Shown here in pieces: positions 1 through 6,201 of a stretch of DNA of 8,965 nt. Every line of letters begins with the position of its first letter. Position 1 is the first letter of the stretch. A model generated the notes under the pieces. It was given only the letters and a program-made list of their open reading frames with translations, was not told the origin of the DNA and made no database searches. The stretch comes from JACQHM01 sp964535215 (GTDB taxonomy: Bacteria; Methylomirabilota; Methylomirabilia; Methylomirabilales; JACQHM01), in assembly GCA_964535215.1 (NCBI GenBank), contig CAZHST010000085.1, positions 1 through 8,965 on the forward strand. Direction: 5' to 3'. The position numbers were made by a program, and so were the translations under genes.

Positions 1-2
1 GT

Positions 3-131
3 CGGAGCATGTTCCGGTGGAAGGTATTTATCCAAGGTTTGACAGAGGGCTGCGGTATGGCTGTGACGAGGATCCATCCGGTCAGCTGGTCAACTGCTCG
101 TCCATTGATAAATGGAAGAGATTATGAGTGA
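3..131 (+). CDS. possible 3' end of an upstream gene, perhaps a family 2 glycosyltransferase
   Basis: The reading frame starting at base 3 is open from the window edge to a TGA at 129-131, about 42 codons. It contains a W-x2-F-x5-EG-x2-MA-x3-R arrangement near the left edge. From memory this loosely resembles the C-terminal tail of some GT2 glycosyltransferases (W-x2-F...EG-x2-KA...R), and such a gene would fit next to the GT-C-like gene that follows. The frame starting at base 2 is also open, to a TGA at 125-127, and looks equally protein-like. Third-position GC is near one half in both, so it does not separate them. At most one frame is real, and the stretch may be non-coding. Bases 132-289 show no gene. 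Confidence 0.25.
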   Translation, partial: RSMFRWKVFIQGLTEGCGMAVTRIHPVSWSTARPLINGRDYE

Positions 132-289
132 GTGATCGTGCCCGTTCATAGGTTTTGTCTGCACGTCGGTCAGGACTGGTCAGGTGCCGCCTTACACCAT
201 TACCCTCCCCTTGGCTTCTCTCCGCCTGTGTAGAGCGTGAAGGACAATAGCCTTCCCTTAGGCGGCCTAACTGGTCAAAGAGGACGCTA

Positions 290-2044
290 ATGACCTGGTT
301 TGCTGGTCTACTGCGCAACCGGGTGATCGTCAAAGTAGCCCTAGCTTCCTTCTTTTTCTTGGCCATACCGGTGCTCAAGACCTATCCCTTGATCCTGCAT
401 TTCAACACTCATATCCCTGTCAGTATTGATGCACCTGACGACATTAGAGACCCGCTGTTAAACGCCTGGATCCTGGCGTGGGGTTTCCATGCCTTCACGA
501 CAGATCCTTTGAACCTTTTTAACGCCAACATCTTCTATCCTGCAGAGAATGCCCTGGCCTTCTCAGAGCATCTGATCGGCGTCCTGCCTATCTTCGCGCC
601 CGCCTATGCTGTGACAGGCAATCCCATTTTTGCCTATAACATGGTCTTTTTCCTCTCTTTCGCTCTATCAGGGGTAACGATGTTTCTCCTGGTTCACTAC
701 TGGACCCAAAGCTTCTGGGCGTCGCTGATTTCGGGGTTCCTCTTCGCCTTTGGGCCGATCCGCATTGCACAAATTGCACAGCTCCAACTCCTCAATCTCT
801 ACTGGGCTCCTCTGGCCCTCCTCTTTTTGGAGAAGTTCCTGCGCAGCAAACGCTGGAGGGATCTAGCCGGATTCACCATTTTCTATTGGCTGCAGGTCCT
901 TTCCTCGGTGTATCTGGGATGGTTCATAACGATCGCCGTCGCCCTTTACATGCTCTACTATGTTCTATTCGTCGACAGGGGTCTACTTAGCCGATCGATG
1001 ATCCCTCAATATGCTGCTTTTATCATCTTTAGCCTGTTGATTCTCCTCCCTATCCATCTCCCATATTATGAAGTGAAACAACGATGGGGATTTTCCAGGT
1101 CCCTGCAGGAATGCGTCATCTATTCCCCTGACCTCTTACGACACTACCTGAGTATTCCCCCTCTGCTCAACAATAACACTCACCTTGGAAAGTGGTTATT
1201 CCCGTACTCTGCAGTGCCTCTCCTTGTCGCCGCTAGTAGCTCGTCTGTAGGCAGGTTTCTTCCCTCCGACACAGCGAAGCGGATGAAACGGATTTTCTGG
1301 CTTATTCTGGTTTCATCATTTCTTCTGTCCCTCGGCCCTTTCCTTCTGCTCAATGGGAGGAACACTCGTATCCCTCTCCCGTACCTGTTGTTCTATCATT
1401 TAGTTCCTGGCTTCCAAGCCATGAGGGCACCAGTACGATTCAGTATGATGGTCGCATTGGCTGCCAGTGTGCTCGCCGGCCTTGGCATCCTGGGGGTCTC
1501 TAGCAGTCTGAACATACGTCTAGGCTTCAGAAGGCTTCCCTTACCGGCCTGGCAGGCTGTTCTAGCCCTTTCCTGCCTCGGTTTGTTCACGCTGGAGCTA
1601 GGCTTTAAGCCCTTACCGCTTGCTCGGATCCCGACCGGCGATGAGATCCCTAAGGTGTACCGGTGGTTAGCCACGCAGCAGCTCAAGGGCCCCATCGTCG
1701 AGCTCCCCCACGGTGAGAAATGGGACGCCCAGTACACGTACTTTAGCACGTATCATTGGCTCCCTATCGTTAATGGGTATAGCGGATTTATTCCGCCAAC
1801 ATACTCCCAAATGGCCTCTGAACTGGATGCCCTTCCATCTCGGAAAGCCGTCGAGTTCCTGAGGGCCATCGGGGTGAAGGGAGTGGTGTTGCATACCGAT
1901 TGGCTTCAACCTTATGAGGTCCTTCAATGGCGTCAGGCAAAGCTGGCCGAAATGGGTCTGGAAAAAGTCGCGGAATTTGGTTCAGATATCGTGTATAAAA
2001 TTGCCTCCGGTTCCTTCCACCCCTCTCCTCCCGTGGAACCCTGA
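290..2044 (+). CDS. polytopic membrane protein resembling GT-C glycosyltransferases
   Basis: This 584-residue integral membrane protein has about ten to twelve hydrophobic segments between residue 12 and residue 435, followed by a soluble C-terminal domain of about 145 residues (roughly 440-584). After the first membrane segment, the predicted outer loop holds an acidic stretch (D47, D50, D51, D54) and the sequence DPLLNAW at 54-60. Acidic residues in this first loop are the usual catalytic position of GT-C enzymes, which use lipid-linked sugar donors. A QAMRAPVRF motif at 376-384, just before a late membrane segment, recurs in large YfhO-like bacterial membrane proteins. The ATG at 290 is preceded by AGAGG with a 6-nt gap, which supports this start. 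Base composition is lower in GC than the operon to the right. The family is recognised only by architecture, so donor and acceptor are unknown. It could instead be a GT-C fold without enzymatic activity. Confidence 0.8.
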   Translation: MTWFAGLLRNRVIVKVALASFFFLAIPVLKTYPLILHFNTHIPVSIDAPDDIRDPLLNAWILAWGFHAFTTDPLNLFNANIFYPAENALAFSEHLIGVLPIFAPAYAVTGNPIFAYNMVFFLSFALSGVTMFLLVHYWTQSFWASLISGFLFAFGPIRIAQIAQLQLLNLYWAPLALLFLEKFLRSKRWRDLAGFTIFYWLQVLSSVYLGWFITIAVALYMLYYVLFVDRGLLSRSMIPQYAAFIIFSLLILLPIHLPYYEVKQRWGFSRSLQECVIYSPDLLRHYLSIPPLLNNNTHLGKWLFPYSAVPLLVAASSSSVGRFLPSDTAKRMKRIFWLILVSSFLLSLGPFLLLNGRNTRIPLPYLLFYHLVPGFQAMRAPVRFSMMVALAASVLAGLGILGVSSSLNIRLGFRRLPLPAWQAVLALSCLGLFTLELGFKPLPLARIPTGDEIPKVYRWLATQQLKGPIVELPHGEKWDAQYTYFSTYHWLPIVNGYSGFIPPTYSQMASELDALPSRKAVEFLRAIGVKGVVLHTDWLQPYEVLQWRQAKLAEMGLEKVAEFGSDIVYKIASGSFHPSPPVEP

Positions 2045-2064
2045 ACTTTGAACGGCGAACGATC

Positions 2065-2067
2065 TTA
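2065..2067. repeat. left copy of the TTA target-site duplication
   Basis: TTA directly abuts the left inverted repeat and is repeated at 2940-2942 directly after the right one. The 3-base TNA form fits IS5-family insertion. Confidence 0.8.
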
Positions 2068-2084
2068 GAGCGCCTAACAAAACC
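2068..2084 (+). repeat. left terminal inverted repeat of the IS
   Basis: Seventeen bases, GAGCGCCTAACAAAACC, match the right end exactly in reverse complement. The match reaches 18 bases if the A at 2067, which belongs to the TTA duplication, is counted. Inward of base 2084 the two ends diverge. Confidence 0.95.
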
Positions 2085-2128
2085 TTTCTCGGCATGCTAT
2101 CATGGGAGCCGAGGAGGTGAAAGGCAAA

Positions 2129-2933
2129 ATGGCTAAGGAGATTCTCTCCGATGAGTTGTGGGCGGTGATCCAGCCGCTTCTTCCGCCCCCCAAGCCTAAG
2201 CCGAAAGGGGGAAGACCCCCCATCCCGGACCGCAGGTGCTGACGGGGATCTTGTTCGTGCTGATGACGGGCATTCCCTGGGAGCTGTGGCCCCAAGAGAT
2301 GGGCTGTGGGAGCGGCATGACCTGCTGGCGAAGGCTTCGGTCGTGGCAGGAGGCAGGCGTCTGGAACCGTCTCCATAAGGTGTTGCGGGATCGGCTGGGG
2401 GAAGCGGACCGGATCGACGGGTCTCGGGCTTCGTTAGACTCAGCGACGGGGCCCGCTCCTGGGGGGGCGAAGCGACCGGGCCGAATCCGACGGATCGCAG
2501 AAAATCGGGCCCGAAGCGCCATCGGGTGGTCGACAAGAACGGCATCCCGTTGGCCGTCACCCTCTCGGCAGCCCATGTCCATGACAGCCAGATGATGGAA
2601 GCCCCTATCGATGCGATGGAACCGATCAGGCGCCCCCGAGGCAGGCCCCGCCAGAGGCCCCAGAAACTCCAGGCCGATAAGGCCTAGGATGCAGCGGAGC
2701 AGCGACAGGCCTTGCGGAAGCGGGGGATTCAGCCGAGCATCGCACGGCGGGGGATCGAAAGCTCGGAAAAACTGGGGCGCTCGAGGGGGGTCGTCGAGAG
2801 AACCCATTCGGGGCTGAACCGATATCGGCGATGGAAGATTCGCTATGAAAGGAGAGCAGACATCCATCTGGCTTTCCTCTACATCGGATGGGCCTTGCTT
2901 TGCTGGAAGTTCATCCAAACATGGTTTTGTTAG
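2129..2933 (+). pseudogene. IS5-family transposase, broken by two frame changes and a stop codon
   Basis: The conceptual product is a DDE transposase of about 265 residues. The first part starts at ATG 2129, 11 nt after an AGGAGG. It gives an N-terminus with LSDELWAVIQPLLPPP, the usual opening of this family (the DUF4096-type head), and stops at TGA 2240-2242. The family sequence (LTGILFVL, then GIPWE and the CGSGMTCWRRL motif) resumes in the -1 frame at about 2236. At a run of seven G (2461-2467) the frame changes again, and the rest runs to TAG 2931-2933 with an internal TAG at 2685-2687 where the family has a Tyr codon. The three DDE residues can still be placed: Asp at 2437-2439 in SLDS, Asp at 2676-2678 in ADKA, and Glu at 2796-2798 in VVERT. 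The first frame change could be a programmed -1 shift, as in two-ORF IS5 relatives. The second change and the stop codon are disabling. Confidence 0.9.
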
Positions 2934-2939
2934 GCGCTC
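2923..2939 (-). repeat. right terminal inverted repeat of the IS
   Basis: This is the exact reverse complement of 2068-2084. The conceptual transposase stop codon (TAG, 2931-2933) lies inside this repeat, a compact arrangement common in small insertion sequences. Confidence 0.95.
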
Positions 2940-2942
2940 TTA
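2940..2942. repeat. right copy of the TTA target-site duplication, also the stop codon of the minus-strand gene
   Basis: TTA read on the minus strand is TAA, the stop codon of the small membrane-protein gene at 2940-3335. The insertion therefore fell on that stop codon, and the duplication preserved it. Confidence 0.8.
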
Positions 2943-3335
2943 GAGGTCCCAAGCCGCCCTGGCCAGCATGTAGCAGGTTGCCGCTGTAACAAGGAGGAAG
3001 ATGGCGGCTCCAACGGCCATCGGCATCTCCCACCCGCCCGGCATCGGCACGGGCTTCCCTCCGGCAGGTCCCGCGATCACCTTCATCAACCCCCCGATCC
3101 GGATCAGGAGCAGAAGAACCAGAGCCCTGGTGAACCATTTGAAGCCTTTAAAGATCAGCCAGGGAAAGGCAATGACAAAGAGACCTCCCAGGAGGAACCA
3201 CCCGACAGCCCCAACCTCTCTGGCCCGTTCCGCCACCCCGACCTGGGTGACATAGATGGCGCCGGCAAGATAGATCAGACCATAGATGAAGTAGGCAATG
3301 GCAGCCTGCCGGTACTTTTCCCCCTTGCTGGCCAT
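2940..3335 (-). CDS. small four-helix membrane protein, last gene of the operon
   Basis: This 131-residue protein has four hydrophobic segments, at about 11-31, 44-64, 69-90 and 104-125, and no signal peptide or recognisable catalytic motif. The loop before the last segment is rich in Gly and Pro (residues 89-105). I do not recognise the family. The ATG at 3335 lies 4 nt after the stop of the USP fusion gene and suggests translation by reinitiation, since no strong Shine-Dalgarno site is visible. A GTG at 3356 would add seven residues and overlap the upstream gene by 17 nt, which seems less likely. The stop codon TAA coincides with the target duplication of the neighbouring IS. Position at the operon end next to a PCP_red fusion suggests a membrane partner of that protein, which is inference only. 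Confidence 0.75.
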   Translation of the reverse strand: MASKGEKYRQAAIAYFIYGLIYLAGAIYVTQVGVAERAREVGAVGWFLLGGLFVIAFPWLIFKGFKWFTRALVLLLLIRIGGLMKVIAGPAGGKPVPMPGGWEMPMAVGAAIFLLVTAATCYMLARAAWDL

Positions 3336-3339
3336 CCCA

Positions 3340-5226
3340 TCAAGCGCCCAATTCACCGGTGCCGTAGGGCTTCTTGTTCCGGACGTACTCGGCGATGACC
3401 TCGTTCATCGTGTCCCGGGACGCCCCGATCCCCTCCTCGCAGAGGGCCAGGGTGACTACCTTCTCCCCCCGCTCGGCGGCTAAGGCCTCGATCCGCGCCC
3501 GGGCCATCTCCCGCATGAACCCCGCCGGGACCCGCTGGAGGCGGGTGGTCGCCTCCTCGGTCCACGGGATGGCTTGGTTTTCTTCCACCCTCCCCTCGAC
3601 CTCAGGGGGGACACCCGTCTCCCGGAAACCGCCCTCCCCTACCGTGTCCTCGATGATCGGCAGGGCAAACTCCTTCGTGATGACTGAAAGTCGCCGCACC
3701 CGGGCTGCCTTCTCGATCCGGGCCTTCGCCCGCCGGCGGAGGTAGGCGTCTGGGATCCCCTTCAAGGCCTGCCGGGCCTCCTCCGTCCACCGCAGCTTCA
3801 CCCCGTCGAAGGCCTCCTCCTCCTCGATCCCCCCCTCACGTCGCGCGATCGCCTCAACGACCTCCCGGTCGATCACCTGGAACCGCTCGGCCCCTCCGCC
3901 GCAGACCGGACACTTCACCGGCTCTTGACCCTTGGCCACGTAACCGCACCTGGAACAGATAGCCGTGCGCCCCTCCTGGGTCCTCAGAACCTCAATCGCC
4001 AAAGCCTTGGCCACCTCCTGAACCCTTCCCGCCGCGGCACCCGGTATGAACGGCTCCATGGCCTGCTCAATGACCTTGGAGGTGATGACGGTGTGCCCCT
4101 GCTCAATGGCAAACCGGAGAATGGCCGTCCGGGCCACCCCTCGGACCTGCTGAGGGATCCGCGCCATCCGCTCCTTTGCCTCCTCCGTCCAGAACATGAT
4201 CTCTTCCGCCTTCACGTCCATGGGTGGATAGAACTTCCGACCTGTCAGGTACACATGACAGGGGACCAGCCGGAGGAGGTTCTCCACGGTGGAGCCCAGC
4301 TCCCCCTCGTCCCCGTCGCTGTGGACGCCGATCCTCCCTAAGATCAGCAGCCAGGGCCGGGTCTTCCTGACGTACTGGAGCACCTTCTCGAAGGCCTTTC
4401 CGTCCAGGAGGGTGCTCTTCAGCTCCACCCCCTCCTCCTCGGCCACCTTCCGTGCAATCTCCAGATGGGACTGATAGATCCGGGCCAGGCCGGTATCAAT
4501 GATCTCCTCGTGGAGTTTCTCCTGCTCTTTGAACCGAAAGACCTTGGCCGCCTGCTCCGAGAGGACATGGACGATCCCGCTAAAGACCGCATAGTGGAGA
4601 TACGGGTCATACACGGCCACCGCCTCCACCGGCCGCCCTAACGCCTTCCCCAACGCCAGCCCCACCTTCAACCCCCCAAACGCCTGGGGGCTTCCATCCA
4701 CCCCCACCAGAATCGTCTGTTCAGGGCCGGGTTCTTCCAAAGATTTGACGACGAGGGTGTCCGTCATTACCCGCCGGACCACCCGCTCGCACACCCCCCC
4801 AAGGAGGCTGTCCTTCACCGCCCCAAGCCCCCGGGCTCCCAGAATGACCAAGTCATAGTCACTGGCCTTGATGTCCTCGACCAGGACCTTGTAATGCTTC
4901 CCGTCGAAGGTCTTTCGCTCAAAAGGAATGTGCTCCTCCCGGCACCGCCGCTCCAGGCCATCCAAATAGGAGTCGGAGATGAGCTTCAGTCCTAAGGCGA
5001 TCAAGGAATCATGCAGCTTCCGCTGCCGCTCCAGCTCCGGCTCCGCCAGGTACTCCTCCGGCAGGGTGTACTCCATCTGCCGAAACCGGTAATCGTGGAG
5101 CTTTGCGGCATAGACGTGGCTCCCCACTAAGGTCGCACCGAATGTCTTGGCCAGTAAGAGAGCAATCTCAACAGCCCGGTTCGAATACTCGGAGTTATCC
5201 ACCGGCACGTAGATCTTCTTGAACAT
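3340..5226 (-). CDS. fusion protein: two universal stress domains, three PCP_red domains and a rubredoxin-like knuckle
   Basis: This 628-residue cytoplasmic protein has no signal peptide or membrane segment. Residues 1-162 form a first UspA-like domain with the opening KKIYVPVDNSEYSNRA and a nucleotide loop G130-x2-G133-x9-G143-G144. Residues 170-332 form a second, opening ILVGVDGSP, with G297-x2-G300-x10-G311-S-T. UspA domains of the ATP-binding type carry G-x2-G-x9-G(S/T), so both loops are near matches. Three PCP_red domains follow at about 343-391, 477-524 and 552-600. Each starts with W-T-E-E-A-x6-[IV]-P (W346, W480, W555) and continues with an Arg/Ala-rich helix and an [IV]T turn. Between the first two lies C424-x2-C427 ... 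C439-x2-C442, a rubredoxin/zinc-ribbon-like metal site. PCP_red is known from the C-terminus of BchB/ChlB, where it helps close the substrate pocket. Here no BchB body is present. The start is fixed by AAGGAGG 4 nt before ATG 5226. A role in sensing stress or redox state is inference. Confidence 0.93.
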   Translation of the reverse strand: MFKKIYVPVDNSEYSNRAVEIALLLAKTFGATLVGSHVYAAKLHDYRFRQMEYTLPEEYLAEPELERQRKLHDSLIALGLKLISDSYLDGLERRCREEHIPFERKTFDGKHYKVLVEDIKASDYDLVILGARGLGAVKDSLLGGVCERVVRRVMTDTLVVKSLEEPGPEQTILVGVDGSPQAFGGLKVGLALGKALGRPVEAVAVYDPYLHYAVFSGIVHVLSEQAAKVFRFKEQEKLHEEIIDTGLARIYQSHLEIARKVAEEEGVELKSTLLDGKAFEKVLQYVRKTRPWLLILGRIGVHSDGDEGELGSTVENLLRLVPCHVYLTGRKFYPPMDVKAEEIMFWTEEAKERMARIPQQVRGVARTAILRFAIEQGHTVITSKVIEQAMEPFIPGAAAGRVQEVAKALAIEVLRTQEGRTAICSRCGYVAKGQEPVKCPVCGGGAERFQVIDREVVEAIARREGGIEEEEAFDGVKLRWTEEARQALKGIPDAYLRRRAKARIEKAARVRRLSVITKEFALPIIEDTVGEGGFRETGVPPEVEGRVEENQAIPWTEEATTRLQRVPAGFMREMARARIEALAAERGEKVVTLALCEEGIGASRDTMNEVIAEYVRNKKPYGTGELGA

Positions 5227-5230
5227 AGAC

Positions 5231-5237
5231 CCTCCTT
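5231..5237 (-). promoter_or_regulatory. strong ribosome binding site of the USP-PCP_red gene
   Basis: On the minus strand this reads AAGGAGG, followed by GTCT and ATG. It is one of the clearest Shine-Dalgarno sites in the operon. It lies in the largest intergenic gap of the operon (34 nt), which suggests that this gene is translated independently rather than by coupling. Confidence 0.8.
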
Positions 5238-5260
5238 TGCACTCGCCCTGATCGGCACCC

Positions 5261-5671
5261 TCACTGATCGATCCGAAGCCTCCGCCGGAGCCGCCCCAGG
5301 ATTTCCTGCCGCTTCAAAGGTGGATAGAGCTGCTTCGCCTCTCCTGTCTGGAGGTAGAGGAGGAAGCCAACGCTCACCAAGAAGAGGTCCGGATGCCTCC
5401 CCCGGAGGGACCGGAGGATCTCCAGACTCAGGTAGATGTACGTGGCAAAACGAGCCCTTTCATGCCGTTTGAGGAGGAGGAGCCCCACGAAGGGAGCGGC
5501 CAGCCCGTAGATCACAAAGTTTCGCCACGGCGGGGCCCCAAAGTTCAAAAACCGGACATGAACAAGATAGGCCAAGAGCTGGAGCAAGGGGCTGATGAGG
5601 AAATAGCCGGAGAGGGCGAGGGCCCCTGGGGGCATGCCCCGTAAGCTTGACCATGAGGTGTTTCTCCCCAT
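5261..5671 (-). CDS. small membrane protein of unknown family
   Basis: This 136-residue protein has hydrophobic segments at about 17-37, 52-68 and 95-109, plus a weaker amphipathic one at 73-88. It ends in a strongly basic tail (residues 117-134, rich in Arg and Lys) that probably faces the cytoplasm. I do not recognise the family and see no catalytic motif. The chosen ATG at 5671 lies 8 nt after the stop of the zinc-ribbon/PCP_red gene, with AAGGGG close upstream. A second in-frame ATG at 5635 would give 124 residues, but it lies inside a GGGGCATGCCCC palindrome and has a poorer ribosome site. The frame is open further upstream, but that part overlaps the preceding gene and is low-complexity Gly/Arg sequence. 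Its position between two PCP_red genes suggests a membrane component of the same system, by context alone. Confidence 0.75.
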   Translation of the reverse strand: MGRNTSWSSLRGMPPGALALSGYFLISPLLQLLAYLVHVRFLNFGAPPWRNFVIYGLAAPFVGLLLLKRHERARFATYIYLSLEILRSLRGRHPDLFLVSVGFLLYLQTGEAKQLYPPLKRQEILGRLRRRLRIDQ

Positions 5672-5679
5672 GACCCCTT

Positions 5680-6201
5680 TCAGAACCCCATCTGGTGGCG
5701 GGCCTCGTCCAGCAACTCCTCGGTGATGAGAAGACAGCCCTTCTCCCGGGCGAAGCCCTCGATAGCCTCCTTGGCCCATGATCGGACGAAACTGGGGATC
5801 CTCTGGATCCTGGCCTCCGCCTCCTGGGTCCAGCGGACCTCCTCCTTCGCTCCCCCGCCCCTCTCCTCGGCCTCCCGCACAACCGCCGCAAACGGGCACC
5901 TCCCGGTCTGATCGGCGTTTGCCAGCTCCCCCCCACCCGTTAACCGGTCCACGAAGGCTTCGTCCCGCTTCCTTGCCAGGGTGGAACGGGTGAAGTGAAA
6001 GACCTCCGGTTGGGGAGCCGTCCCTCGCCCGATCTTCACGTCCAGGGCCCTGACCAACTGGGTTTCCCAAGGGTTGGTCAAGAGGGAGATCCGATGGAGG
6101 CACCGGGGGCAACAGAAGGTGACGGTTAGGGACCCCTGATCGGGGCCCTCCACCTCTTCTAGCCTCATCGCCTCGTCACACGGGACGCAGAGAAACTTCA
6201 T
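5680..6201 (-). CDS. zinc-ribbon protein with a C-terminal PCP_red domain
   Basis: This 173-residue soluble protein has two parts. The N-terminus has two cysteine pairs, C5-x2-C8 and C31-x2-C34 (with C30 adjacent), spaced like a zinc ribbon or small rubredoxin-like metal site. The C-terminus, about 121-170, is a PCP_red domain: W124-T-Q-E-A-x6-I-P, then V139-R and A-I helix residues, and LLIT at 157-160. The middle (about 45-115) is of unknown character and contains a further cysteine at 102 in GRCPFA. PCP_red occurs at the end of BchB/ChlB of dark-operative protochlorophyllide reductase, but this protein has nothing of that enzyme's catalytic body. Its ATG overlaps the TGA of the Mrp-like gene (ATGA), so the two are probably translationally coupled and made in related amounts. 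That makes physical contact with the Mrp-like ATPase a sensible inference. Confidence 0.9.
   Translation of the reverse strand: MKFLCVPCDEAMRLEEVEGPDQGSLTVTFCCPRCLHRISLLTNPWETQLVRALDVKIGRGTAPQPEVFHFTRSTLARKRDEAFVDRLTGGGELANADQTGRCPFAAVVREAEERGGGAKEEVRWTQEAEARIQRIPSFVRSWAKEAIEGFAREKGCLLITEELLDEARHQMGF

Larger units (their letters stand above)
2068..2939 (+). mobile_element. IS5-family insertion sequence, 872 bp, decayed
   Basis: The element is bounded by perfect 17-bp inverted repeats (left end GAGCGCCTAACAAAACC, reversed at the right end) and flanked by TTA on both sides. Three-base TNA duplications are typical of one IS5 subgroup, while the two-part transposase layout resembles the IS427 subgroup, so subgroup assignment is uncertain. 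The identical flanking match can also be read as CTTAG on both sides, because the terminal G/C of the repeats continues it. The single internal gene is a DDE transposase whose reading frame is broken, so the copy should not move unless transposase is supplied in trans. It lies exactly between the stop codons of two convergent genes and disrupts neither. Confidence 0.92.

Noticed and set aside
39..67. A possible promoter with TTGACA at 39-44
   Set aside because: The hexamer 17 nt downstream is TGTGAC, which is not a convincing -10, and the site may lie within the end of an upstream coding frame.
82..378. A 98-codon minus-strand frame over the first leader region
   Set aside because: It runs into the start of the GT-C-like gene on the other strand and shows no recognisable motif or convincing ribosome site.
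2045..2067. A bidirectional terminator between the convergent genes
   Set aside because: The short gap contains only a GAAC-GGC-GAAC direct repeat, with no stem or T-run.
2196..2918. A 240-codon open frame on the minus strand across the IS
   Set aside because: It is antisense to a clearly recognisable (though broken) transposase on the plus strand, is rich in Pro, Arg and Ser without motifs, and is explained by the high GC of the element.
5629..5640. The palindrome GGGGCATGCCCC near the start of the 136-aa gene
   Set aside because: It is a perfect 12-bp palindrome but lies inside the coding region with no T-run or loop. It is probably incidental in GC-rich sequence, though it argues against the internal ATG at 5635 as the start.
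5672..6112. An extended N-terminus for the 136-aa membrane protein, starting near 6112
   Set aside because: The added part overlaps the zinc-ribbon/PCP_red gene in another frame and is Gly/Arg-rich with no domain. The ATG at 5671 gives normal operon spacing.
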